Shown: one piece after another, positions 1-10,632 of the stretch
Layout of the letters: every line of letters starts with the position of its first letter
How positions within the stretch are numbered: position 1 is the stretch's first letter
NCBI GenBank assembly: GCA_010093485.1
Contig: MU001504.1
Span: 1-23,356 of the forward strand
Direction: 5' to 3'
DNA from: Karstenula rhodostoma CBS 690.94
Taxonomy: Eukaryota > Ascomycota > Dothideomycetes > Pleosporales > Didymosphaeriaceae
DNA: 23,356 nt
The notes under the pieces: model-generated
The model's input: the letters and a program-made list of their open reading frames with translations, nothing else
Database searches by the model: none
What the model was told of the DNA's origin: nothing
Made by a program: the position numbers and the translations under genes

Positions 1-76
1 ATATAGAAACCTAAAGTGTATACTATATATTATTAGTATATATTAGGGGAGAATATAGAAAAGTTTTCTAACCTCC

Positions 77-2857
77 CTATAGGGGAATTTACTTAGAATC
101 CTCTTTATTAAGTAGGTAGGGGTTATTATAATCTAAATAGAACTCTATAATATAGCTAGTCTTAGCTAACTCCTTATAGTATTTATCCTCTTACTTAGTA
201 AACTTATTAAGGAGGTTTAGATCCTCTAGTAACTTTAAGTAGTTTTTAATATCTTTTATACTTCTAGATATAGGATAGCCTAATAATAGAAATAATCTAT
301 ATAGGTATAACTATAAAATAGTCCTCTATATAGAGCTCTAATTCTATAGAAAGTCTTATACCTTATTATAAAATACTAGCCCGAACTTATAATTAAAAGT
401 ATAGATATACTTACTTAGAGGTTTAGTTAGTAGGGAATCGGGCTATATCTTATAGTCCTAGAAGTTAAACTTATTTAGCTTAAAGCCGTTTTTCTTAGTA
501 AATAATTTAATATTCTCCTTAATATAGAACTAGAAAATATAGGGGCTAGTAAACTTAGCTATATAATTATAAGAGGCTATAAAGATAGTATACTAATTAT
601 AAGGATCCTTATAGTTCTAAATACTTAAATTAGTATTAGGGAAACTAGTAACTACTTTAAAACTAGATATAGCTAATAACTTATTAGAGAAGATTATAAA
701 GATAGTAAAGTAAATTAATATCTATATAAGCTTAATTACTATCTAATAGTAAAGTCTAGCTAAGGTAAGATAAAAAAAGGACCTAGATTTATTTCTAGAC
801 TACTTATAATTTAAGTTTATAGTAGGTTAGGCAGGTTACTTTTTATAGATATTAGTAAGCTTTAGGTCGAGGTAGTATTTATAATCTAGTATAACCTATA
901 ATAAGTTAGTAGGATAGAATAGAATATAGCTAGGGGGTTTATAGGAAAGTTTCCTATAAACCTACTAGAGATATACCTTAAGTATAATTACCCCTACTTA
1001 AATAGTTTTACCTAATTTAATTATATTAGCGATAATTCTATTTTTAATAGGTACTACTTTATTAATACTAGCTAGTATATTAGCTACCTATTTTATAATA
1101 ACTATCTACTACTATTTAAAAAAGAGTATTATATATAGTATTAACTTATACCTTATATTAGTAATATATATAGAGGTATAGACCTCTTTAAGGTATATTA
1201 GGGTAAATATACTATTATTACTACCTATTTTAAAAATTTCTACACTATAATTATTAGCTTACTTAGTAAAAAGAGATACTATATTGGCTACTTTACCCTA
1301 TTTACTCCTTTATAGTATATTATAATTATCCTCTACTATAGTATTCTTAGTATCTCTATAAACTATTTCTATTTTCTCTTTAGTAACTATTTTTAGTATA
1401 TAGGATACTAATATATTATCCTCTACTATAGGCTAGGAAGCCAGTAGAGTAATCTTTAAGTACTTCTAATAAAAATTATTAGCTATATAGATAATTAAAT
1501 TCTTAGTATAATTAGAGTCTATAATAGTTTTAATATTATATAGATAATACTTTATATACTCCTAGAGTATATTAATAGAGGCTCTATATAACTAGTATTT
1601 TATAATATCTATATTTATTATATAAACTATTATTAGGTATAAATATATAGACTTCTCTAGCCAGGCCTTAATAGCTAGGTTTTATAAAGTACAAGTATCT
1701 TATTTTTTAATATTAGCTAGGAAAAATATAAAGACTTCCTTATTTAATATCCCTTTAATATATTATAGCTCTACTATACTAGGGATAGTATTATTATAGA
1801 TAAGTAGATCCTTCTCTAACTTAGAAATTAGGTTAGGGTTACTGGCCTTTAACTATTTTATAGCTAGGCGAGAAGGTATACCTTAAGAGCTAATATTATT
1901 GGCTACCTTTTATATAGCTTATATATTTATCTTTCTATCCTATACCCTAATAATACTAGACTATATTTATATAACGAGGGCCTTTATATAACCCTTTTAG
2001 ATTAATACTACTAGATTTTTTAGGGTATATATCTTATTAAGGGGTTAGTTTAACTATAGGATAATTTTATAACTAATCTATAGATATATAAGGGTTATAT
2101 CTTCTCCCTTAATCTTTACTTAGTTAAAGAATAATTATATAGGTTAGGTAAGGATATACTCTACTTTCTTTATAAAGCGGGCCTAATAGAATACTAGACT
2201 TTAGAACTACTATACTTTAGATAGGGTAGTAAGTAATAGGACCTTATTTATTTTTAAAATACCCTTTTTAACTACTCTATCTAGGCTTGGTAACTACTTA
2301 CTAAGTTTAATATACTATATAATTTCTTTATAGACTAAAGTAATAAGTAGGTTTATAATATATATTTAGATAAAGGTATTAGAAGATATAGTAAATATTT
2401 TATTAGTAAAATCCCTAGAACTAGTAATTTACTTTAAAAAAGGTTCTAAGTCTAATATATATAGAGTTCTATTTATATAGACTAAGGTTACTTTTATTTT
2501 ATTAGTTACTATATCCTTTATATCTTTACTATTACTATTATTAGATATTTTATTTTTAGAGAAAGTAATAGATATATTATCTAGTAGTTAGTTACTAGGG
2601 AAGTAGTTAGGAAAATTTTAGAAAGTATTTATATATCTAACTTATACTATAGAAGTAGAAGTATATAGGCTTAGTAACCTAGTATACTTTTACTTTATAG
2701 TTAGGTTAGATATAGTAAGACTAGCTTTATTTAAATCTAGTTAAGGTAAGGGAGGCTAGTTAGGGTTTAGATTATACTAGTTTAGAAAACCGAATTTATT
2801 AATATATTTCTTTAAATTTAGGATACTAGAAGAGGAGATATTTATATTAGATAATAT
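77..2857 (-). pseudogene. RIP-inactivated long ORF, unknown function
   Basis: One minus-strand frame stays in phase over about 926 codons with no indel. Its only interruptions are TAA/TAG, consistent with former Gln/Trp codons. I do not recognise the protein. The N-terminal ~100 residues are Asn/Ser/Pro-rich. The middle (about 2000 down to 1000) is a mixed, charged sequence with stretches such as SRLAIKQLKASNPNL and KDLLIYNNTIPS. The C-terminal part (about 360 down to 95) is rich in charged helices, for example SRSIKDIKNYLKLLEDLN. I see no helicase, RT, DDE or zinc-finger signature, although Cys and His cannot be seen directly after RIP. The start is uncertain: the former ATG is probably an ATA near 2857 or 2845. 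The frame lies tail-to-head with the helicase gene, transcribed in the same direction, with three 70-bp repeats just upstream. It could be a transposon protein or a companion gene of the helicase region. Confidence 0.55.
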
Positions 2858-2869
2858 ATTATAGGTATA

Positions 2870-3075
2870 TAGGAGGTATTTAGGAAACTTTTTAATATCC
2901 CCCCTTAGACTAGTATAAGAGTATAGTAGTTATGGGTATATAGGGGTATATAGAAAACTTTTTAATATCCTCTCTTAAACTAGTATAAGAGTATAGTAGT
3001 TATAGGTATATAGGAATATATAGGAAACTTTTTAATATCCCCCCTATACTAGTATAGGAGTATAGTAGTAGTAAA
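2870..3075. repeat. 70-bp tandem repeat, 3 units
   Basis: Three near-identical units have equivalent points at 2882, 2952 and 3022, giving an exact 70-bp period. Each contains TAGGAAACTTTTTAATATCC followed by a C/T-rich run and then an ACTAGTATAAGAGTATAGTAG-like stretch. The units differ at a few transition sites. The array sits immediately upstream of the minus-strand 926-codon frame, so it could be part of its promoter. It also carries, on the minus strand, the G-run plus AGGAAAGTTT-like motif seen elsewhere in the window. Confidence 0.9.
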
Positions 3076-3269
3076 TATAGTAAATATATTAAACTAGTAT
3101 AGTTCTATAGATAGAAAAGGAGAAATAATAAAGAAAAAAAGAGACTATATACTAAATAATATTAGTAAACTAATTTCTATTATAATAGGTCCTAATTTAT
3201 ACTAAGTTAGTAGTTACTATAGGGGTTTATAGGAAAGTTTCTAGCTTATTACTTATTTAGTTAAAGGCG
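3076..3269. other. intergenic spacer between helicase 3' end and unknown ORF
   Basis: No convincing frame. The stretch holds a purine-rich run (about 3110-3150) and, at 3219-3240, another copy of the G-run plus TATAGGAAAGTTT motif. Confidence 0.4.
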
Positions 3270-6200
3270 GCCTATTAGCTAGGGCTATATTATTTAGGGG
3301 TCCTTAAAAAAGTTTAATATATCTAGTATCTCTTCTAGCTAAATCTGGCTAGTTACTATACTTATAATATTAGAGGTACTATAGTGGCTAAGGGTAATAG
3401 GAATAGGAGCTATAGTAGAGATAGTAAGAGGATATTAAAAAATAGAGTAAATAAGAGTAGAGAGTAAAAAGAATAGAGAGTTTAAGTAGTATATATTTTA
3501 TTTAAGTACTCTATTTACTTACCTACGCTAAGTCTATATTATATAACTAGCGTGTTATCTAGGTAAAAGACCTAAGTAAGAGATAATTATACTTTACCTA
3601 GAATTAGGTAGGGTATTAACTTATTTATATCCCTCTATAGGAGTGTCCCTTATATATTACCTAGTTATTAGCTTAGTAAGATATAGATATATAATATTAC
3701 TATCCTTTCTACTATATATCTAATTCTCCTATATCCTAGTCCCTATCTTAAGTATATAGTAGGAGTAGTTAGTTATACTATTCTAATATAAGGTATATTT
3801 TTATAATCTAGTTTAGTTCTAAGATAATCCTCCCTACTTTATAGTTATCTTTAAAATTAACTACTTTTATAAAGTATATTCTAAAGTTATATAGTAAGTT
3901 TATATCCTATTTATCTCTTTTTATTTCCTTAATTTTATTAATCTATTTAGAGCGCGTAGTTTTATATTTATTTTAAAGGATAGCCTAAGTATCGCGAATT
4001 ATATATTTATTAATATAGAGACCTTATTAGGCTAGGGTAGTCCTTACTTTACTTATTCCTAGAAATATTTACTCTAGATAGTAGTTAGTAGGTATTAGAT
4101 AGAACTAGTAGTTACCCTTTACCTATTTATTATTTATAGTATATTAATAGGTTATAATAGTATCCTTAATATACTTAGCTTAGCTACTATTAGTACTAGT
4201 ATACTAATCCTATCTATATTTAAATAGGTCTCCTTTAATAAAGTAGGTAATATAGTATAGCCTCTAGTAGGTTATATAAGTAGGTAATTTATTATAGAAT
4301 AATTTAGTATATAGCTTACTAGTATTATTAGTATTCTATATAAAGAAGTTAAGTTCTCTCCTTTATTTAGTAGAGGTAAAAGGTATATATAATAGGGAGC
4401 TCGCTATTTATAAATTAGGGTAGTATACTAGGGCTATATAGGTATAAACTTACCTTAGAAAGAGGGTTATTTTATAGGTATTATTATATCCCTATAAGTA
4501 TAGTTATAGGGTATTAGAGTATATAAGAGTAATAGACCCTAGTATATTAGTATTAGTATTAGTGTTACTAATAGCTATCTCTTTAGTTAGGGAGTTTATA
4601 GTACCTAAATAGAGCTAGTTTATATAGAAGGATAGAATCTTAGTATATAAATATTATAAGGTTACTTAAAAGGGGTATATATTATTCTTAAGGTATTACT
4701 ATCTAGAAAGCTATTAATAATAATATAATAGTAGACTTTATTTAGGGACTAGAGTTATATATAGATAAGAATAGGTATTTTTACTATATTACTAGCCTTA
4801 TTAAAATATATATTAGGGATAGTGTCTGCCAGTACTAGCCTAATAAGGCTAGGTTTACTATTCTAACTAATCTATTTACCTACCTAGATAAGACTATAGA
4901 AGTTTATTAGTAGTATAAAATATAGTATTATATATATATCTAATATATCTAGGCCTTTTATAAGGGTACTTATAGCTACTATAGTACCTATCTCTAAGGC
5001 CTAGAATTATACTAGACTTATAAATTATTCTTTCTTTTTTATTTTTCTATAGTACTTAGGATAGTTAAGCTATAGAGCTAGTATATTTATAGTTATAGTA
5101 AGGTTAATATAAATAAGGACCTTTTTATATAATTAGAGAACCTCTTTAATATATTCTACTATAGCTATTATAGGGTCTATACTTATTATATATAAGGTAT
5201 AGACCTTATACTAGATTTTAGACTAAATAGTAGACTCCCTAAAGGTTATAATATTAGTAGGAAGTTTAAAAAGTTAAAAGGCTTAACTCTATTTAGTAGG
5301 TAGTAGGGTTATAAAGAGAAGTATAAGAGGGATATAATATTTAGTAAGTATATAAAGATTATAAAGGTAAGGGTAATAGGCTATATTTAGGAGGATAATA
5401 TAGTAGAACTTATCTACTATAATCCTCTTTAATACTCCTAATACTTTCTACCTAGTAATATAGGCCTGGAAGGAATCCTTTAAAATACTTTTAGGGGTTA
5501 CTAGAATAATAGATACTTACTTATTATATACTCCTTACTACTATATAGTAGCTCTAATCTATAATTTAAAATAATAATAAAAAAGGTTAGAGTAGAATAC
5601 TACTAGTAGGATAATAATAATAGTCTAACTATAGTCTAGAAAGTAGGTAGGAAGGAGGAAAAGGAGACTTTTACTAGACCTAGTACCTATAATATAGATA
5701 ACTATACTCTCCCCTATTAAAATTATATAGAGAGCTTACTCTTATTATTCTTTAAACTAGGCTAACTTTTTAAAATTCTCTTATAATAATTATACTATAT
5801 TAATATCTAGATAATTAGGATAGATAGCTTTCTTAGCTTCCTAGAGGGCCTTTTCCTCTTAGGTTAGAAGGAATTCTAGGGCCTTATACTACTTAGTGGA
5901 TATCTTAAAATATACCTTTAAATTATTAAATTTATAAGTAAAAATCCTTAAGATATCTAGAGTATAGACTATATAAGCTATTTCTAGTAAATAGCTAGCT
6001 TATATCTTATAGGCTTTTATCTCTACTTTATCTATTATCTTATTAACCTCCTCCTTTAATAGTTCCTATAGTAGGCAATTAGTAGTAGAAAGCTTTCTAT
6101 TAAAGGTAATAAGGAGATAGTATATTATACTAATATTAATCTCTTTTCTTATCTAATAAAGTATTACCCGCCTTATAATATAACTAAGAGCCTAAGAGGT

Positions 6201-8666
6201 AGTTTATTACTTACTAAGTAGGTCTAGCTAAAGTAGGTAGTTCTAGGCTTAATTATAATAATAGTTATATATCTCCTTATTAATTTATCCCTATATAATA
6301 AGGTAGAAAGGATGAATAAGCTAGATATACTAGACTAAAAGGCTACCTACTTTATAAGGAAAAAAATAGTAGATAGTCTTTATAGACTTATTTCTATTAT
6401 AGCCCTTATAGTATTAAGAAATAATAGTAATAAGGCTATTATAGAGGAATATATTCTAGATACTAGTTATATAATTATTTTCGAGTTATAAGCTTAATAC
6501 CTTAGTATTATAGTTAGACTGGCCGCTTATAAAGTATATAAGACCTAAGAGTATACTAAGGAATTCTTAGATAAGATTATAGTACTATTATACCTAGGTA
6601 TAGTTTTTAATACTAGTAAGTAAATAACCTTTAGAGCCCTTTATATTAAATAACTATAAAAGCTATTAAATAATAAAACTAGTATTATACTTAAGTTATA
6701 GATTATTTATATTAAAGATACTAAAGTTAGGGGTTATATTTTTTAGGTCTTCTCTTAGTATATCCTATAGGATAGAGGGTAGCCCTATCTATATCTATAT
6801 AAATACTAGCTAGTAGAGAAGGGTAGATACCTTCTTAAATAGGTTACTTATTATAGAAGAGAATAAAATAAGGTCTATCCTAATTCTATAAATAGTTATA
6901 CTATCCCTATTCTAATAAATAAAGATATCTAAGTTCTCCCTATACTAAAAGGTACTAAGGAAGTGTACTATATTAATAAACTAATTTATAGAGGTAGGGT
7001 ATTCTATAATAAGGTAATTATATACCTATATTTTAAATATATTATATAGCTTTCTATTCTAATCCTCTACCTTATAGTTATTTAGCTTAGTAATAAAAAA
7101 GCTAGCCTTCTTTTAAAAAACTAGTAAATTAGAATTAGAATAATTTAGAGCCTCTATAGGTACTATATAGAGAAGTATATCTTAGAGATACTATAGACTA
7201 GTAAATCTATATATCTTTTTAAGGACTAATATATTAGTAGTAAAGTTATAAGCCTTTTAAAATCTATTACCTTAGAGGGAGAGACTAAGAAAGGCTACTA
7301 GGGTAATAAAGATAAGTTTAAACTAAGTAGACTAGCTAGTTTATTCTAGTAAAAAGAGCTAGAAAGTATAATAATATCCTTTAAATAGGTTTAAATATAT
7401 ATAATTATAGTACCCTTTAATAGTAGGGGAAACTTCTATTATATTTAGGTAGGTTATAACCTACTTCTAAGCTAGTTACTAATATTTTTATAGATAAAGG
7501 GTCTTAGGTTATATAGCCCTAGGAGATAAAGTATAAAAGAAGAAAAGGAAGATTTTTTAGAGAGGGTTAGTATAGTGAAGAGTAGAGTTTTAGTAAGATT
7601 TAATAGGGATTATAGGAATATTATATTTATACTCCTATATTACTTAGATTTATATAAAGTAGGAGGTTTTTATTACTATATTTTACTATATATAAGCTAT
7701 ACTCTTTATAGTAGTATATAGGTAGAAGAGCTTAGGTTTAAATTTAGCTTTAGATATAGTAATAAACGCTAGGCACGCTTACTATATAGTAATACTAGTA
7801 AAGACTTTTAAGAATCTAGTATATATTATCTACGGGTTTATAGATATAGAAGGTATACTAAGTATAGATTATAGCTATTATTTCTATATATATTATACCT
7901 ATACTAAAGTATATTATAGCTAAGACTTTAGAGAAGAGACTATACTATAATTTAGTTATATAGTAGGAGTAATAGGCTTAGCTAGGGATAATATAGATTA
8001 AGAGTAATAAAAATTAAAATATAAATTAATTAGAGATATAGGGGTATTATATAGCTTAGGTAGGGTTCCTATAATATTAGTAGAAGGTACCTTAAATTAG
8101 CGGGTTATACTAAGGTAGGTAAATAGGGGTAGGATAGAAGAAAAGAACTATTAGCTTATAACTATACTAATATAGTTAGAGTATTAGAGATAGTATTTAG
8201 TTATACTATTATAGAAATAGCTATAGATCGTATAACTATTATATAGGTAGGTAAATATATTATATTTTATAGTAGCTCTAGTAATAATTAAGCTATATAT
8301 ATTATAGTAATAGCTATTACTATATACTAGTAGACTAGAATAGGGTACCTTAGTCTTAATAGGGATAATAAAGTTCTTATAGTTCTATAGGAGAGGATAG
8401 TTATTAGATAGATTATTAACTAACTTTTAGATTTTATATCTTTATTTAGGTATAGTAGTATTATAGTATTCTCTACTAAAGTAAGAGAATACCTTATTAG
8501 AAAAAAGAGTATAGTAATATAATATATAGGATATAAAGTTATAAGCTTTATTAAAATAGATAAATATTACTTAGGCTATAGTAAATAGGGGAGGTAGCCT
8601 TAATTTTAGCCCTAATCTAGGTTAAAATTAGTAGGCTACTAAGGTAGAGGGAATATATAGCGCTAT
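3270..8666 (-). pseudogene. RecQ-type telomere-linked helicase (TLH-like), RIP-inactivated
   Basis: On the minus strand, one frame (codon low coordinates at multiples of 3) runs from about 8666 to about 4500. Helicase motifs in order: Walker A at 5667-5687 reads GTRSSKS, which RIP reversal turns into GTGSGKS; DEAH-type box at 5400-5417 reads VDKFYY (former VDEFH-like); motif III at 5295-5318 (TLLPT, former TLPPT-like); motif V at about 4945-4982 (VAISTLIKGLDI); motif VI at 4851-4904 (SLIQVGKQISQNSKP). Before the helicase comes a family-specific region including SQYYKGYNR at about 6380-6406 (former YHKG). The N-terminal part may hold a Cys/His finger, now all Tyr. Fungal TLH proteins share this plan: a long N-terminal region, a RecQ core and a C-terminal extension. 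From about 4500 the frame shifts by one (codon low coordinates 3k+1) and continues to about 3270 with HSYRGI at about 3640. Total about 1,800 codons, plausible for the family. Start at 8666 is a guess (an ATA, former ATG). Confidence 0.82.
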
Positions 8667-8710
8667 TTAATTTTAGCTATAGTCTAGGTTAAAATTAGAT
8701 AGCTACTAAG
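8600..8710. promoter_or_regulatory. duplicated hairpin between divergent genes
   Basis: Two direct copies of a ~44-bp stretch lie at 8600-8643 and 8667-8710. Each is itself an imperfect inverted repeat: TAATTTTA and TAAAATTA flank a short loop, followed by a shared CTACTAAG. They sit between, or at, the proposed 5' ends of the minus-strand helicase and the plus-strand unknown gene, so they are candidates for a shared regulatory element. Both are also present in copy 2 at about 18235-18345. The proposed helicase start lies between the two copies, so part of this could be coding. Confidence 0.55.
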
Positions 8711-8769
8711 CTAGACTAGAAAAATATTATATATTAGTATATAATAAGGGTAATATAGCTACTAGTATT

Positions 8770-10286
8770 AGATAATAAATATACTAGTAATAATAGTATA
8801 TATATTATTAAGTATTTATAAAGAAAAGGAACTAATTAAGAGTAATTTACTAGATATACTATAGTATATATATAAAGCTATATATTCTAGGGGCCCTATA
8901 TATAGGGAAGTATATAATAAGAATAACTCTACTAGTAATATCTTTATAGTATCTATACTAGAGAATATAGTATAATAGGTATATTAATATACTTTAAAAA
9001 AGAATATTACCTAGTTTATCGTGTAAGAGTATAAGAATTAGATAGTAAAGGATAGAAAGACTAATATTAGAGAAGTATATAAAAGTACTAGTAGGGTTAG
9101 TACTAAAAAGAGGTATACTAAGAGATAGAATAATAAAAAGGAGGACTAAGATATAAAAAAGAAAAGGAAGGAGTAGTTAAAAAAAGCTAGTATAAGAGAT
9201 ATAAATAAAAGACTAAAATAGAAATTAGAAGAGATAATAATATAAGAGGTAGTAAGTATATAAGATTTATCTACTATAATAGCTAAAAATATTATAATAA
9301 GTAAAGAGGAGTAGAGGTATAGAAAGTTTACTTAGGGTTTACTAGAAGTAGGTATAGATATAATAGGTAGTATAATTAGTAGGGCTATAGTAGTTAAAAT
9401 AGTAGACTATTTATAGGATTAGAAAATAGTACTATAGGTATAGAGAGTATAGTATAAGGAGGGAAAGAGGTTCTTTACTAATATAGGAAATAGAGTAAGT
9501 AAACTTATAGTAGGGGAAAACGTATTATCTAGAAGAAATAGAGGAAGTAATATAAATTAAAGATAAAACTAGCTAGTATTATTATAGTATTTAAAAGGTA
9601 TATATATAGAGTCTAGTCTTATAGGGGGGGATATAGTAAGGTTTATATTACTATATATAATAGTAAAGTAGGGCCAGACTATTAGAATTATTAGGGAGAT
9701 AAGGTAGTAATAGATATAGGTAGTAATTTAGATAGAATTTAAAGTAGTAGAAATAATAGTATAGGAGTAAAAAGTACTATTTAGTAGATAAGAAAGAGGC
9801 TATATAATTATAGTAAAGGAATACTTATTTAGAGTTTTATATTATATATTAGAAGGGGAAGAAGCTATAGAGTATATAGACTTATTTATATAGAAAGAGT
9901 TTAAAAAATAGCTAGAGGTAAGAAAGAGGTAGTATATACTAAAAGTAAAGTTTAGAATTAGAATATTTATAATCTTACCTTAGAATACTATCTTAAATAT
10001 ATATATTAAAAGAGGTATAACTATAGTATAGTTTAGCTTCTAAATAGATATAGTTATAAAGTATAATAAGGAGGTATTTAAGGGTTCTATAGTAATTAAG
10101 GATATATATATTACCTATATAATAGATAGACTACCTTCTAAAAAATTATTATTAGAGAAACTATTAGATAGCGATTTAGTAAGATATAACTTAGTAAGAG
10201 GTCTATAGCTAGTATATTATATTATTAAAAAGGAAAGTTTTAGTAATATTAGTATATAGGAGGATATACCTTATAATAGGGGTTAA
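8770..10286 (+). pseudogene. divergent charged-protein ORF, copy 1, unknown function
   Basis: A plus-strand frame (codons starting at multiples of 3) stays in phase for about 505 codons, interrupted only by TAA/TAG. It is purine-rich and reads as a natural charged protein. Residues ~100-170 are strongly basic (for example KKRKEQLKKAS, then NKRLKQKLEE, a likely coiled coil). The C-terminal half has stretches such as EEAIEYIDLFIQKEFKK, VKFRIRIFIILPQNT and DRLPSKKLLLEKLLDSD. The frame probably ends at the TAA at 10284. I do not recognise a family; the basic segment resembles the C-terminal tails of some fungal transposases only in composition. The antisense frame is also open, but reads as a low-complexity Leu/Ser/Tyr sequence. 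The gene lies head-to-head with the helicase and recurs in copies 2 and 3 with the same length. Confidence 0.5.
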
Positions 10287-10372
10287 TAGGAAAGTTTAGA
10301 TATATATAAAGGATTATACTAAGGGGGGCTATAGGAAAGTTAAACTTTTTTAACTACCCCTATTATAGTTTC
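10278..10372 (+). terminator. 3' flank with stem-loop and G-run/AGGAAAGTTT motifs
   Basis: Just after the ORF end are two copies of a motif, GGGGTTAATAGGAAAGTTTA at 10279 and GGGGGGCTATAGGAAAGTT at 10323. The second is followed by AAACTTTTTTAACTACCCC, so AGTTAA can pair with TTAACT and the G-run with CCCC. Equivalent but more degraded sequence follows the ORF in copies 2 (19955-20008) and 3 (23118-23165). A 3' UTR structure or a DNA-level repeat boundary are both possible; fungal genes do not use such hairpins for termination in a known general way. Confidence 0.35.
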
Positions 10373-10374
10373 TA

Positions 10375-10477
10375 NNNNNNNNNNNNNNNNNNNNNNNNNN
10401 NNNNNNNNNNNNNNNNNNNNNNNNNNNNNNNNNNNNNNNNNNNNNNNNNNNNNNNNNNNNNNNNNNNNNNNNNNNNN
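10375..10477. other. assembly gap (N run)
   Basis: 103 unknown bases. The gap falls in the place where copies 2 and 3 carry the 22-bp minisatellite, so it probably hides repeat units that could not be assembled; its true length is unknown. Confidence 0.97.
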
Positions 10478-10536
10478 ATAATTAGTATTAGTTAATAGGA
10501 TACTAGGTATTAGTTAATAGGATATTGGGTATTACT
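10478..10536 (+). repeat. 22-bp minisatellite, copy 1 remnant
   Basis: About two and a half units survive after the gap. The unit begins ATTAGTTAATAGGATACT and ends with AGGT or GGGT. It keeps one TTGGG that is mutated to TTAGA or TTAAA in the other copies, suggesting the original unit was rich in TGG. Confidence 0.8.
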
Positions 10537-10558
10537 ACTTTATATATATACTACTTTT

Positions 10559-10585
10559 TATAGGATATATAGTATATATCCTATA
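10559..10585. repeat. near-perfect AT palindrome at module tail
   Basis: A 27-bp near-palindrome centred on ATATAGTATAT has arms TATAGGATATAT and ATATATCCTATA. It is followed by ACCTAATATATTTAG, after which similarity to the other copies ends (about 10602). In copy 2 the equivalent palindrome is the site of a ~1.3 kb insertion. Confidence 0.75.
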
Positions 10586-10632
10586 ACCTAATATATTTAG
10601 ACTAATAAGTTAGGTATACTATATATATAACC

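Noticed and set aside
4143..5763. Plus-strand frame open except for Gln/Trp-like stops
   Set aside because: It overlaps the RecQ motifs on the minus strand, and its upstream part needs very many stop conversions; treated as a shadow.
6312..7560. Plus-strand frame with an ATG at 6312 that looks like a protein through TAA/TAG
   Set aside because: It is the exact antisense phase of the helicase frame, and the minus-strand reading matches the helicase family plan and continues into the Walker A region.
8880..10286. Fot1/pogo-type transposase C-terminus for the charged ORF
   Set aside because: Only the basic composition is similar; no DDE catalytic region or terminal inverted repeats could be found.
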